Shown: positions 26,767 through 35,535, counted from the first letter of the stretch. The stretch: DNA of 64,000 nucleotides from an uncultured Faecalibacterium sp. (GCA_934547065.1 CAKTEF010000004.1:42876-106875); one strand, 5' to 3'. Notes: generated from the sequence alone by a model not told the origin. Numbers and translations are program-made.

Positions 26767-28668
26767 TCAGCAGTTGTAATCCGGTTTGATGTCGTATTTT
26801 TTCAGGTAGCGCCAGAGCGTGGTCTTGCTGACCCCCAGCTCGTCGGCCACCTGCTGGCGGTTGCCGTGGTGTTTTTTGAGCAGCGCGGCGATCTCCACCG
26901 CTTTCTGGTCCTTGTACAGCACGATCTGTTCGGTGCCGGGCAGCATCCGGGGGGCCACCTGTTCCAGCTGCTGGCGCAGGAACACTTCGTCGATGTTCCG
27001 CTTCTGGGTCAGCAGCACCAGCCGCTCGCAGACGCTGTTGAGCTGGTCCAGGTTGCCGGGCCATTCGTAGTCCTGCAAATAGCGGCGGGCCCCCTGGGTC
27101 AGGTGGACATAGCGCTTGTACTTTTCCTGCCATTCGTCCAGGTAAAGATCCGTCCAGCCCAGGATATCGCCCCGGTGGCGGCGCAGCGGCAGGATCTCCA
27201 GGCTCAGCACGCTCAGTGCGTAATACAGGTCGCTGCGGAACTCGCCTTTTTCCACGCGGGAGATCAGGTTGACCGCACTGGATGCGATCACGCGGACATT
27301 GGCCGCCGCCGGGCGGGAGGGGCCGTTGTGGAGGAAGCGCCCCCGGATCAGGCAGAGCAGCTTGTACTGCGTTTCCAGCGGCAGCTGCTCCACATGGCTC
27401 AGGTACAGCGTGCCGTCCTGTGCCATCTCGGCGTAGCTGTCCACCGTAGAGTCCTTGCGCAGGGTGTAGTTGCCAAACAGCATATTGTCCAGCGTTTCGG
27501 GCAGCCAGGCGCTGCAGTCAATGGTGACGAACGCGTTTTTGCGCAGCAGGCTTTCGTTGTGGATGCAGGAGGCCAGGATGTTCTTGCCGCTGCCGGTCTC
27601 ACCGGTCAGCAGCACCGGGGCCGAAAATTTGCTGATCCGCTTGGCCAGCTCGATCATGCTGCGGGTCTCCGGGTCTTCGCTGATCAGGTTCTCAAAGCTG
27701 TACCGCGCCACAAAGCCGCGCTGGTACAGCTCCCGGCGCATCTCGCTGTCCATCTCGATCAGGCGCTGGCCTTCCTGGAATGTCAGCACCGCGCCCTCGA
27801 TCTTTCCCTCCACCAGGATGGGGGCCACGTTGACCACAACGGCCTTGTGGCTGATGTCCAGCAGGAACGCGTAGGACTCCTTGCCGTGGCGCAGCGCATC
27901 CTCCAGCACGCTCCGGTTCAGATTGGGCAGCACGGTACTGATCTCCTGGCCCAGCAGGTCGGTGGAGGCGCGTTCCAGCAGGTTGTAGCTGATGCGGTTC
28001 ACGCGGCGGATGATGCCCTCCTGATCCACCTGGATGATGCCGCTGAACGTGTAGTTGAGCAGGGTGTTGATCTCGGCACTGTTCCGTTTTTCCAGGTCGA
28101 TGGCGTAGGCCATCTGGGAGGCCACCTCCAGCGCATTGCGCAGGCTCTCCTGCCCGGAGGGGATAAACTTGTAGGGCAGGTTTTCGCGGGCGGCTACCTC
28201 ACACACGATGTCGCCGCCGATCACGCCGCCGCAGCCATCGGCGATGCACTGCTCCACCGCACCGGCCAGCTCGTTGTTCTGCTCCACCATATAAAGGGTC
28301 AGGTCCACCTGGAACAGGTCGTTGAACTGGGAAGTATCGCTGAACATGTTCGCCATGCCGATCAGCGCGATCTTGGGCCGTTCCACATGCAGCTCCTGCT
28401 TGAGCTCCATGACCACGGTAGCCATCTCCTGCTGGGTGACGTGGATCTCCACCAGCGGCATCTGGACGCTGCGCTTGGCCAGGGTGGCCTGCACGCCGCG
28501 GGCCACCAGCAGGTCGTACCCCTGGCGCTGCAGTTCCTTGGCGCGGGCCACAAACTGGCTGGTGTGCGAATATTCAATGATCAGTGACATGGATGGGAAT
28601 TCTCCGATCAGGGGCTGTGCAATGGACAACAACTCCTGATTGGGGACCAGAACTGCTACTTTTGCCAT
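26767..28668 (-). CDS. PrpR-like regulator with PAS domain and degenerate AAA+ domain
   Basis: 633 residues. Order: PrpR-type N-terminal sensor (1-about 190), PAS domain (about 195-305), AAA+ sigma-54-activator-like domain (about 325-560), Fis-type helix-turn-helix (about 607-630, NRQQVADELGVSKTTLWRYLKKY). Walker A GETGSGKN (356-363) is kept, but the GAFTGA loop expected near 401-412 is absent and Walker B reads LYLSHVEQL in place of the LFLDEI type, losing both acidic residues. Sigma-54 contact and ATP hydrolysis are therefore doubtful. It sits between the two sugar-acid clusters and probably regulates one or both through ordinary promoters. Confidence 0.88.
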   Translation of the reverse strand: MAKVAVLVPNQELLSIAQPLIGEFPSMSLIIEYSHTSQFVARAKELQRQGYDLLVARGVQATLAKRSVQMPLVEIHVTQQEMATVVMELKQELHVERPKIALIGMANMFSDTSQFNDLFQVDLTLYMVEQNNELAGAVEQCIADGCGGVIGGDIVCEVAARENLPYKFIPSGQESLRNALEVASQMAYAIDLEKRNSAEINTLLNYTFSGIIQVDQEGIIRRVNRISYNLLERASTDLLGQEISTVLPNLNRSVLEDALRHGKESYAFLLDISHKAVVVNVAPILVEGKIEGAVLTFQEGQRLIEMDSEMRRELYQRGFVARYSFENLISEDPETRSMIELAKRISKFSAPVLLTGETGSGKNILASCIHNESLLRKNAFVTIDCSAWLPETLDNMLFGNYTLRKDSTVDSYAEMAQDGTLYLSHVEQLPLETQYKLLCLIRGRFLHNGPSRPAAANVRVIASSAVNLISRVEKGEFRSDLYYALSVLSLEILPLRRHRGDILGWTDLYLDEWQEKYKRYVHLTQGARRYLQDYEWPGNLDQLNSVCERLVLLTQKRNIDEVFLRQQLEQVAPRMLPGTEQIVLYKDQKAVEIAALLKKHHGNRQQVADELGVSKTTLWRYLKKYDIKPDYNC

Positions 28669-28698
28669 GCGGCGTTTCCTCCTGCATCATAAAACCAA

Positions 28699-28733
28699 CA
28701 AAAACGGCGGCCCGCCTTGCAGCGAGCCGCCGT
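28699..28733 (-). terminator. Terminator of the first garR copy
   Basis: Arms ACGGCGGC (28704-28711) and GCCGCCGT (28726-28733); on the minus strand followed by a TTTTTG run. It separates garR from the regulator gene downstream. Confidence 0.8.
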
Positions 28734-28804
28734 TGACTTTGCTGCCATAAACCTTTCAGGATTTATGATAGCAGAATTTTATGAAAAAGGAAAGACCTTT
28801 CGGA

Positions 28805-29692
28805 TCAGCGGCCGATCTGGATGCCGGTCAGCTTCTCGTAGTACTGAGCAATGGCGCTGTGGTCGGCCTGGCCCTTGCCATTGTTGTGCAGCCACTGCAG
28901 CACTTCCTGAACCTCAGCGGTCATGGGAACGGGAGCGCCCACGGTGTGTGCGCAGTCCAGAGCGTTGTTCAGGTCCTTGATGTGCAGGTCGATCTTGAAG
29001 CCGGGCTTGTCGTTGCCCTCGATCATCATCGGAGCCTTGGCGTTCATGACAGTGGAGCCTGCCAGGCCGCCCTTGATGGCCTGGAACACCAGCTCCGGAT
29101 CAACGCCTGCCTTCTGAGCCAAGGTCAGAGCCTCGGCCAGAGCCTGGATGTTGCAGGCAACGATGATCTGGTTTGCCAGCTTGGTGGTGTTGCCTGCGCC
29201 CACATCGCCGCAGCGCACAACGGAAGCACCCATGGTCTCCAGCAGAGGCTTGTAGGTGTCGAACACTTCCTGCTTGCCGCCGACCATGAAGCTCAGGGAG
29301 CCGTCAATGGCCTTGGGCTCGCCGCCGGAAACAGGAGCGTCCAGCATCTCAACGCCCTTTTCGGCCAGGGCAGCTGCGATCTCCTTGGAAGCGACCGGGT
29401 TGATGGAGCTCATGTCGATGAACACCTGACCGGCATGCATAAAGTTTGCAACGCCGGTGCCTGCGGTCAGCATGACGCTCTTGACGTGGGGGGAGTTGGG
29501 CAGCATGGTCATGACCACGTCGCACTGCTCACCGATCTCCTGGTTGCTGGCTGCCTTTGCGCCTGCGGCAACCACTTCGTCCACGGCTGCCTTGTTCAGG
29601 TCGCTCACCAGCAGGTCGGTGTAGCCGCCTTTCAGGATGTTCTTTGCCATGGGCTTGCCCATGATACCCAGACCGATCAGACCGATTTTCAT
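28805..29692 (-). CDS. garR: Tartronate semialdehyde reductase (2-hydroxy-3-oxopropionate reductase), copy 1
   Basis: 295 residues from ATG at 29692 with GGAGG upstream on minus. The 6-phosphogluconate/beta-hydroxyacid dehydrogenase family is shown by GLIGLGIMGKPMAKNIL, DAPVSGGEPKAIDGSLSFMVGG (substrate site) and KLANQIIVACNIQA, which carries the catalytic Lys. It reduces tartronate semialdehyde to D-glycerate with NAD(P)H. The protein is identical to the copy at 35614, and the DNA differs only at a few synonymous sites. This copy stands alone behind its own promoter, divergent from the aldo/keto reductase operon. Confidence 0.93.
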   Translation of the reverse strand: MKIGLIGLGIMGKPMAKNILKGGYTDLLVSDLNKAAVDEVVAAGAKAASNQEIGEQCDVVMTMLPNSPHVKSVMLTAGTGVANFMHAGQVFIDMSSINPVASKEIAAALAEKGVEMLDAPVSGGEPKAIDGSLSFMVGGKQEVFDTYKPLLETMGASVVRCGDVGAGNTTKLANQIIVACNIQALAEALTLAQKAGVDPELVFQAIKGGLAGSTVMNAKAPMMIEGNDKPGFKIDLHIKDLNNALDCAHTVGAPVPMTAEVQEVLQWLHNNGKGQADHSAIAQYYEKLTGIQIGR

Positions 29693-29768
29693 AATTGGTA
29701 CCTCCGTAACTCTGTTTCTAATTTCCAATCCCGCAGCAGCTGCCGCAGGATGCCTTTTCGACAGATTA

Positions 29769-29797
29769 AGTATACTTGGAAGCAGGGTTTTAGGCAA
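29769..29797 (-). promoter_or_regulatory. Promoter of garR copy 1
   Basis: On the minus strand: TTGCCT (29792-29797), 17-base spacer, TATACT (29769-29774). Confidence 0.65.
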
Positions 29798-29924
29798 GTG
29801 AAATATCGCCAAATTAAGGGCTGACTTTTTGTGCATCAAGCAAAAACGAACACGATCGGAAAAAAGTGATTGCAAAAGATGAAATCATGCGTTCAAAAGA
29901 TTGCGCTTAGAGGAACGATGAAAT

Positions 29925-29953
29925 TTGCCCAAACAGGGCCTGTGTGTTACAAT
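29925..29953 (+). promoter_or_regulatory. Promoter of the aldo/keto reductase operon
   Basis: TTGCCC (29925-29930), 17-base spacer, TACAAT (29948-29953), 37 bases before the start codon. Confidence 0.6.
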
Positions 29954-29989
29954 AAGTCCAGAAAAATCCACACAAGGAGGATGAATCAG

Positions 29990-30838
29990 ATGTTGTTTCA
30001 AACCGAAGCCGGGCTCAGCGTCGGGCCGGTCGGCCAGGGCACCTGGTACCTGGGCGAACATCCGGACCGTTTCCGGCAGGAAGCCGATGCTCTGCGCGCC
30101 GGTGTGGAAGCCGGTATGAACCTGATCGACACCGCCGAAATGTATGGCGACGGTGCCGCTGAGGAGCTGGTGGGCGAGGCCATCCAGGGCATGGACCGCA
30201 GCAAGCTGTTCGTGGTCAGCAAGGTGTATCCGTTCAATGCAGGCCGGGGCGATATCCGGGTCAGCTGCGAGGACTCGCTGATGCGGATGAAAACCGATTA
30301 TCTGGACCTGTACCTGCTGCACTGGCGGGGCAGTGTGCCGCTGGCCGAGACCGTGGAGTGCATGGAAGAACTGAAAGAAGACGGCCTGATCCGCGCCTGG
30401 GGCGTTTCCAACCTGGACACTTCTGATATGCGGGAACTGTTCCGCGTCAAGCAGGGCACCAACTGCGCCGCCAACCAGGTGCTTTACAATGTGAGCAGCC
30501 GCGGCATCGAGTACGATCTGCTGCCCCTGATGCGGGAAAAGAACATCCCGGTCATGGCTTACTGCCCGCTGGCACAGGCCGGACAGCTGCGGCGCGGCCT
30601 GATGCACCACCCGGTGCTCACCCGCATTGCGCAGGAGCACGGGGCCACGGTGCCCCAGGTGATGCTGGCGTTCCTGCTGGCACAGCCCGGTGTCTTGCCC
30701 ATCCCCCGCACGGGCAGCGCCCGCCATGCAGCGGAAAACGCCGCGGCGGCCGACCTGCATCTGACGGCGGAGGATCTGGCAGCCCTGAACGGAGCGTTCC
30801 CTCCGCCGCAGCGCAAGATGCGGCTGGAGATCGTCTGA
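29990..30838 (+). CDS. Aldo/keto reductase
   Basis: 282 residues from ATG 29990; AAGGAGG (29974-29980) touches an earlier ATG at 29981, so the second ATG with 9-base spacing is chosen. The catalytic tetrad is visible as DTAEMYGDG (Asp, Tyr), VSKVYPFN (Lys) and LYLLHWRG (His). The C-terminal PIPRTGSARHAAEN binds the NADPH phosphate. It is the first gene of an operon with a PPC-domain protein, the DapA-like lyase and glycerate kinase. It may reduce an aldehyde of the aldarate pathway or a uronate; substrate unknown. Confidence 0.88.
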   Translation: MLFQTEAGLSVGPVGQGTWYLGEHPDRFRQEADALRAGVEAGMNLIDTAEMYGDGAAEELVGEAIQGMDRSKLFVVSKVYPFNAGRGDIRVSCEDSLMRMKTDYLDLYLLHWRGSVPLAETVECMEELKEDGLIRAWGVSNLDTSDMRELFRVKQGTNCAANQVLYNVSSRGIEYDLLPLMREKNIPVMAYCPLAQAGQLRRGLMHHPVLTRIAQEHGATVPQVMLAFLLAQPGVLPIPRTGSARHAAENAAAADLHLTAEDLAALNGAFPPPQRKMRLEIV

Positions 30839-30856
30839 GCCGGGGAGGACAACAAG

Positions 30857-31297
30857 ATGGACTATCGGAAATTTGGGTCCTCCTATGTGGTGCGGCTGGA
30901 CCGTGGGGAAGAAGTGGTGGAGAGCCTGACGGCCCTGTGCAGGCAGGAACGTATCCGCCTGGGCTCCATCAACGGCCTGGGTGCCGTGAACGATGTGACC
31001 CTGGGCGCGTTCAACCACGATAAATTCCTGTTTGAATCGGCCCGTTACACCGGAACGCTGGAAATGGCATCCTGTGTGGGGAACATCTCCACCAAGGACG
31101 GCGAGGTGTACCTGCACCTGCACGCCACGGTGGGCAACCCGGTAAACAACGAATGCCACGGCGGACACCTGAGCCGCGCGGTGATCAGCCTGACCGGTGA
31201 ATTCATCCTCCAGAGCCTGGAGGGTGTGGTAGAGCGGGAATACTCGCCGGAGATCGGATTGAACCTGTTCCGTTTTACGGATGCAGGCAATGAATAA
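30857..31297 (+). CDS. PPC/DUF296-domain protein
   Basis: 146 residues forming one PPC (plants and prokaryotes conserved) domain. The metal-site pattern is seen as LHLHATVGN and CHGGHL, and GLGAVNDVTLG matches the start of the fold. Bacterial members form trimers and their function is poorly defined; DNA binding is known for plant AT-hook relatives, but no AT hook is present. Its place in the aldarate operon suggests a sensing or small enzymatic role. RBS GGAGG precedes ATG 30857. Confidence 0.82.
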   Translation: MDYRKFGSSYVVRLDRGEEVVESLTALCRQERIRLGSINGLGAVNDVTLGAFNHDKFLFESARYTGTLEMASCVGNISTKDGEVYLHLHATVGNPVNNECHGGHLSRAVISLTGEFILQSLEGVVEREYSPEIGLNLFRFTDAGNE

Positions 31298-31330
31298 ATG
31301 GAGAAAAGCGGACTGAAAGGAAATAAGACA

Positions 31331-32230
31331 ATGAACACAGAATTTATCAAAGGTGTGGTCGTGCCCATCCTGACCATTGTGGACGAGAACGAGAAGATCG
31401 ACGAAGCCAAGCAGCGCGCGCAGGTGGAATACGTCATCAACGGCGGCGTGAGCGGCGTGCTGGCGTTTGGCTCCAACGGTGAGTTCTACATGATCGAGGA
31501 GGACGAGATGGAGCGCGGCCTGAAGATCATGGTGGATCAGGCAGCGGGCCGTGTGCCGGTGTATTTCGGCATCGGTGCCATCAGCACCAAAAAGTGCTGC
31601 CGCCTGGCCCAGATGGCCGAGAAGAACGGTGCCGCTGCGGTGAGCATCCTGCAGCCCATGTTCCTCAAGCCGACTTACACCGAGCTGTACAACCATTTCA
31701 AGACCATTGCAGAGAGCATTCCCAATACGCCCGTTCTGCTGTATAACAACCCCGGCCGTGTGGGCTACACCCTGACGGCCCAGCTGGTGGACGAGCTGGC
31801 CCACAATGTGCCCAACATCGTTGGCATGAAAGACACCAGCGGCGACATCACCCTGACCTCGGAGTTCATCCGCCGCACCCGCGACGTGAACTTCAAGGTG
31901 TTCGGCGGCAAGGATACGCTGCTGTACGCCAGCCTGTGCCACGGTGCCGTGGGCGGCGTGTGTACGGCGGCCAACTTCATGCCGGAGCTGATCACCGACG
32001 TGTACAACAAGTACGTCGCTGGGGACCGCGAGGGCAGCCTGGAAGCCCAGTTCAAGCTGAACCCGGTGCGTCTGTCGATGGATGCGGCCAGCTTCCCGGT
32101 GGCAGCCAAGGACATGGCCACCCTGCGCGGCCGCGATGTGGGCGTGCCGTATCTGCCCACCCTGCCCACCCCGGAAGGCCCCGCAAAGCAGGGCTTTGTA
32201 AAAACCATGACCGAAGCCGGTCTGCTGTAA
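31331..32230 (+). CDS. DapA/NAL-family aldolase or dehydratase, copy 1
   Basis: 299 residues from ATG 31331 (AAAGGAAA upstream). TIM-barrel lyase of the dihydrodipicolinate synthase family: GSNGE (47-51) is the carboxylate-binding motif, Tyr138 in LLYNNPGR and Lys167 in GMKDTSGD (Schiff base). The family includes DHDPS, N-acetylneuraminate lyase, 2-keto-3-deoxy sugar-acid aldolases and 5-keto-4-deoxyglucarate dehydratase. With garR and glycerate kinase alongside, splitting 5-keto-4-deoxyglucarate to pyruvate and tartronate semialdehyde is favoured. The sequence is the same as the copy at 36516. Confidence 0.87.
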   Translation: MNTEFIKGVVVPILTIVDENEKIDEAKQRAQVEYVINGGVSGVLAFGSNGEFYMIEEDEMERGLKIMVDQAAGRVPVYFGIGAISTKKCCRLAQMAEKNGAAAVSILQPMFLKPTYTELYNHFKTIAESIPNTPVLLYNNPGRVGYTLTAQLVDELAHNVPNIVGMKDTSGDITLTSEFIRRTRDVNFKVFGGKDTLLYASLCHGAVGGVCTAANFMPELITDVYNKYVAGDREGSLEAQFKLNPVRLSMDAASFPVAAKDMATLRGRDVGVPYLPTLPTPEGPAKQGFVKTMTEAGLL

Positions 32231-32248
32231 GAAAAAAGGAGCTGCATT

Positions 32249-33481
32249 ATGAATCAGACACTGCGAAAGGATGCCGACCAGATCATTGCCTCCAGCCTGA
32301 AAGCCGTTCTGCCGGACGAGGCTGTGCAGCGTGCGCTTCAGAACTTTGTGCCGGGCAGCGGCCGCACGCTGCTGGTGGCTGCCGGTAAGGCTGCATGGCA
32401 GATGGCTGCCGCAGCGGTCCGGACGCTGGGCCATGTGGACGGCGGCGTGGTCGTGACCAAGTACGATCATGTCAAGGGGGAGATCCCCGGTGTGGTCTGC
32501 TGCGAGGGCGGCCATCCCGTGCCCGACAACGGCAGCTTTGCCGGGACCCAGAAAGCGCTGGATCTGGTGCAGGGCCTGACCGAGAACGACACCGTGCTGT
32601 TCCTGCTTTCGGGCGGCGGCAGCGCTCTGTTTGAAAAGCCGCTGGTCTCCGGCGAGGAGCTGCAGGACATTACCCGCCAGCTGCTGGCCTGCGGAGCCGA
32701 CATTGTGGAGATGAACACCATCCGCAAGCGCCTGTCCGCCGTCAAGGGCGGCCGGTTTGCCCAGCTGTGCGCTCCGGCCAAGGTGTTCAGCATCGTGCTG
32801 AGCGATATCCTGGGCGACCCGCTGGATATGATCGCCAGCGGCCCGGCTTACCCCGATACCTCCACCTGTGCCGAGGCACAGGCCATCGCAGAAAAGTATC
32901 ACCTGGAGCTGAGTGCGGAGGCCAAAGCTCTGCTGGGCAGGGAGACCCCCAAGACCCTGGACAACGTGACCACCCAGATCACCGGCAGTGTGCGCGAGCT
33001 GTGCGCCGCCGCCGCTGCGGAGTGCCGCACTCTGGGCTATGAGCCGGTGGTCCTGACCGACCAGCTCTGCTGCGAGGCACGCGAGGCCGGCAGCTTCCTG
33101 GCAAGCATCCTGCGCACCCATGCGGGCGAGGGCAAAAAGCTGGCATTCCTGGCCGGCGGCGAGACCGTAGTCCACCTGACCGGCAAGGGCCTGGGCGGCC
33201 GCAATCAGGAGCTGGCCCTGGCTGCCGCCCCCGGCATTGCCGGGCTGGATCAGGCTGCCGTGTTCTCCTTTGGCAGCGATGGCACCGACGGTCCCACCGA
33301 TGCTGCGGGCGGCTATGTGGACGGCAGCACCCAGAGCGCACTGGCTGCCCAGGGCATGGACGTGTTCCTGACCCTGGCCGACAACGATGCCTACCACGCC
33401 CTGAAAGCGGTGGACGGCCTGGTGATGACCGGCCCCACCGGCACCAACGTCAACGATGTGGCCGTGGCTCTGCTGGGCTGA
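32249..33481 (+). CDS. Glycerate 2-kinase (MOFRL family)
   Basis: 410 residues, RBS AAGGAG. Motifs of the GckA/TtuD-type family: AAGKAAWQMA near residue 45, LLSGGGSALFEKP, MNTIRKRLSAVKGG, SDILGDPLDMIASGP, and the C-terminal MOFRL part with GKGLGGRNQELAL and SFGSDGTDGPTDAAGG. It phosphorylates D-glycerate, the GarR product, to 2-phosphoglycerate, which enters glycolysis. It completes the aldarate route in this operon. Phased TGAAAC-like repeats start at its stop codon. Confidence 0.93.
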   Translation: MNQTLRKDADQIIASSLKAVLPDEAVQRALQNFVPGSGRTLLVAAGKAAWQMAAAAVRTLGHVDGGVVVTKYDHVKGEIPGVVCCEGGHPVPDNGSFAGTQKALDLVQGLTENDTVLFLLSGGGSALFEKPLVSGEELQDITRQLLACGADIVEMNTIRKRLSAVKGGRFAQLCAPAKVFSIVLSDILGDPLDMIASGPAYPDTSTCAEAQAIAEKYHLELSAEAKALLGRETPKTLDNVTTQITGSVRELCAAAAAECRTLGYEPVVLTDQLCCEAREAGSFLASILRTHAGEGKKLAFLAGGETVVHLTGKGLGGRNQELALAAAPGIAGLDQAAVFSFGSDGTDGPTDAAGGYVDGSTQSALAAQGMDVFLTLADNDAYHALKAVDGLVMTGPTGTNVNDVAVALLG

Positions 33482-33515
33482 AACGTTCCTGAAACGATCT
33501 GAAATGCAATGAAAC
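33479..33515. repeat. Four phased TGAAA(C/T) motifs
   Basis: TGAAAC at 33479 (overlapping the stop codon), 33490 and 33510, and TGAAAT at 33500: spacings of 11, 10 and 10 bases, one DNA turn each. The same hexamer occurs in arrays upstream of other island operons. Confidence 0.55.
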
Positions 33516-33557
33516 CACCCTGCGGGGGCAGCAATGCTTCCCGCAGGGTGGTTTTTT
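33513..33557 (+). terminator. Terminator of the glycerate kinase operon
   Basis: Arms ACCACCCTGCGGG and CCCGCAGGGTGGT with a T-run to 33557. Confidence 0.9.
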
Positions 33558-33576
33558 GCGCGTTTCAGCAGCAGTG

Positions 33577-33628
33577 CGCAAAAAAGCGCCCCGGCGCTTC
33601 CGTTTTGCGGGAAGTGCCGGGGCGCAGG
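33577..33628 (-). terminator. Terminator of garD
   Basis: Long stem with arms GCGCCCCGGC and GCCGGGGCGC plus inner GCTTCC/GGAAGT pairing, followed on the minus strand by TTTTTT. Confidence 0.88.
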
Positions 33629-33641
33629 AATTGCAGAACGA

Positions 33642-35159
33642 TCAGGTAATGGGTGCCGGGTTGAAGATGCACATATCGTTGTGGAAACCATACTGGTCGC
33701 TGTACGGCTGCTTGGTGCCGCTGGCAACATCCAGGATCAGGTTGAAGATCTCGGTGCCCACATCGGCGATGGTAGCTTCACCGGTCGCCACATGACCGGC
33801 AGAAATGTCGATCAGGTCGAACCAGTGGTCTTTCATCTCATTGCGGCTGCACACCTTGATGACGGGGGCCACGTCCAGGCCGTAGGGAGTGCCGCGGCCG
33901 GTCATGAACACCTGCAGGCCGATGCCGGAAGCCACCTGAGAGGGGCCGCAGACGATATCGGAAGCAGGGGTGGCAGCAAAGATCAGGCCGTGCTTGGTGG
34001 GCTTTTCGGCCGGGGACAGGACCTCAACGATGGGGCTGGTGCCGCTCTTGGCAATGGAGCCCATGGCCTTTTCCACAATGTTGGCCAGGCCGCCCTTTTT
34101 GTTGCCCGGAGTGGGGTTGGCATCGCGGTCCACGCCGCCCTCAGCCAGATAATCGTCGTACCACTTCATCTCGGCGGCCAGCTTATCGCGGACCTCGGCG
34201 CTCACGCAGCGGGCAGCCAGCATGGGCACGCCGTCACGCACCTCAGTGACCTCGCTGAACATCACGGTAGCGCCGCCCTTGACCAGCATATCGGCAGCGT
34301 AGCCTGCGCTGGGGTTGGCGGTGATGCCGGAGAATGCGTCGGAGCCGCCGCACTGCATGCCGATCAGCAGTTCGCTCAGGGGCAGCTCCTCGCGGTGGCG
34401 CAGGTTCAGCTTCTGCAGCTTCTTGTCCGCCATGTCCAGGATGGCCTGCATCATGGCATCGTGGCCCTCCCAATCCTGCAGGGTCAGGCAGTTCTCCGGG
34501 GTGATGTCCTCCGGGGGCAGCACGCGGTCGTAGGTCAGCTTCTCGCAGCCCAGGCCGACCACCATGATCTCACCGCCAAAGTTGGGGTGACGGATCACGT
34601 TGGTGATGGCACGGATAGGGATGTAGGCCAGGGGAGCGTTGATGGCGACACCGCAGCCGTAGGGGTGGGTGATGGCAACAACGCCGTCCACGTTGGGGTA
34701 CTTGGGCAGCAGCTCTTTCTTGATGCGCTCCACAGCCACCTTGACCACACCGGCGGCACACTGCACGGTGGTCACGATGCCCAGCAGGTTGCGGGTGCCG
34801 GCAGGGCCCACCTTGTTGCGGTAGCCCATCCAGGTCGTGCGCGGCGGGGTGGGCAGCTCGTCGGGGGTCTTGAGGTTGGTGCCCCAGGGCATATCGGTCA
34901 AAGCCGGGCTTTCCGGCAGGTTGAGCATGTGTTCGTTGATCCAGCTGCCGGCCTTGATCTCGTTCTTGGCATAGCCCAGAACCACGCCGTAGCGGATGAT
35001 CTCACCACCGGCGGGAATATCGCACAGGGCGATCTTGTGGGCCTGGGGGATCTTTTCCAGGGTCACAACGCCGCTCTCCAGCTTGGTGCCGGCGGGCAGG
35101 TCATGCACGGCAACCACAACGTTGTCGTTGTCCTTGATCTGAATGGACAGTCTCTCCAT
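33642..35159 (-). CDS. garD: Galactarate dehydratase (GarD)
   Basis: 505 residues. An N-terminal SAF-type domain (about 1-95: VHDLPAGTKL, IPAGGEIIRYGVVLGYA) is followed by the UxaA/GarD catalytic region: GVVAITHPYGCGVAINAP, GMQCGGSDAFSGITANP, FSEVTEVRDG, NPTPGNKKGGLANIVEKA, and the C-terminal FNPAPIT. These match E. coli GarD closely from memory, more than altronate dehydratase. It dehydrates meso-galactarate to 5-keto-4-deoxyglucarate, an Fe-dependent reaction. It is transcribed alone, divergent from garR copy 2. Confidence 0.92.
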   Translation of the reverse strand: MERLSIQIKDNDNVVVAVHDLPAGTKLESGVVTLEKIPQAHKIALCDIPAGGEIIRYGVVLGYAKNEIKAGSWINEHMLNLPESPALTDMPWGTNLKTPDELPTPPRTTWMGYRNKVGPAGTRNLLGIVTTVQCAAGVVKVAVERIKKELLPKYPNVDGVVAITHPYGCGVAINAPLAYIPIRAITNVIRHPNFGGEIMVVGLGCEKLTYDRVLPPEDITPENCLTLQDWEGHDAMMQAILDMADKKLQKLNLRHREELPLSELLIGMQCGGSDAFSGITANPSAGYAADMLVKGGATVMFSEVTEVRDGVPMLAARCVSAEVRDKLAAEMKWYDDYLAEGGVDRDANPTPGNKKGGLANIVEKAMGSIAKSGTSPIVEVLSPAEKPTKHGLIFAATPASDIVCGPSQVASGIGLQVFMTGRGTPYGLDVAPVIKVCSRNEMKDHWFDLIDISAGHVATGEATIADVGTEIFNLILDVASGTKQPYSDQYGFHNDMCIFNPAPIT

Positions 35160-35240
35160 AATGAACCACCTTTTCTCTTATTCTCGTTTGACACGGTGCC
35201 TCTTTGCGGGAGGCTTTTCTATTTCACAGTGTAAAGCAGA

Positions 35241-35270
35241 AGTATACAAGATGCAACTGGCAGAATGCAA
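35241..35270 (-). promoter_or_regulatory. Promoter of garD
   Basis: On minus: TTGCAT (35265-35270), 18-base spacer, TATACT (35241-35246). Confidence 0.55.
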
Positions 35271-35326
35271 TAAAAAAAGACAACTTTTTTGTGAACTATG
35301 ACAAAAATCCGGCTTTGATTCACCGC

Positions 35327-35436
35327 TGAAACGGAATGAAACTTCTGAAACATCAAAAATTGACGAAACTCCGAAAAAATGGCGCAAGCAAACTGCGGGC
35401 GCGTTTCAAACGCGAAAGGTCCGGGCAGAATGAAAC
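35327..35436. promoter_or_regulatory. Array of TGAAAC/GTTTCA motifs between garD and garR copy 2
   Basis: TGAAAC at 35327, 35337 and 35346 (spacing 10 and 9), GTTTCA at 35403 and TGAAAC at 35431. They lie between the two divergent promoters, so a shared regulator could act on both. The binding protein is not known; the PrpR-like or LysR proteins in the window are candidates. Confidence 0.55.
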
Positions 35437-35506
35437 ATGGATTTCACATTTTGAAAAGAAGTGGTTTCTGACGGTTTTTGGCCGCTTTGTTTGTGCGGTT
35501 CGGCCA

Positions 35507-35535
35507 TTGATTGAAATAATGTGTTTGATTATGAT
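35507..35535 (+). promoter_or_regulatory. Promoter of the garR-dapA-gudD operon
   Basis: TTGATT (35507-35512), 17-base spacer, TATGAT (35530-35535). A GC-rich hairpin (arms ACGGGCCG 35549-35556 and CGGCCCGT 35571-35578) follows in the leader. Confidence 0.65.

Noticed and set aside
29885-33730. Very long minus-strand open frame (1281 codons) opposite the aldo/keto reductase operon
   Set aside because: It runs antisense to four well-supported genes, is His/Gln/Gly-biased as expected from GC-rich third positions, and contains no recognisable domain.
33642-35159. Altronate dehydratase (UxaA)
   Set aside because: The length, N-terminal SAF region and many segments up to the terminal FNPAPIT fit GarD better, and garR and glycerate kinase support galactarate use.
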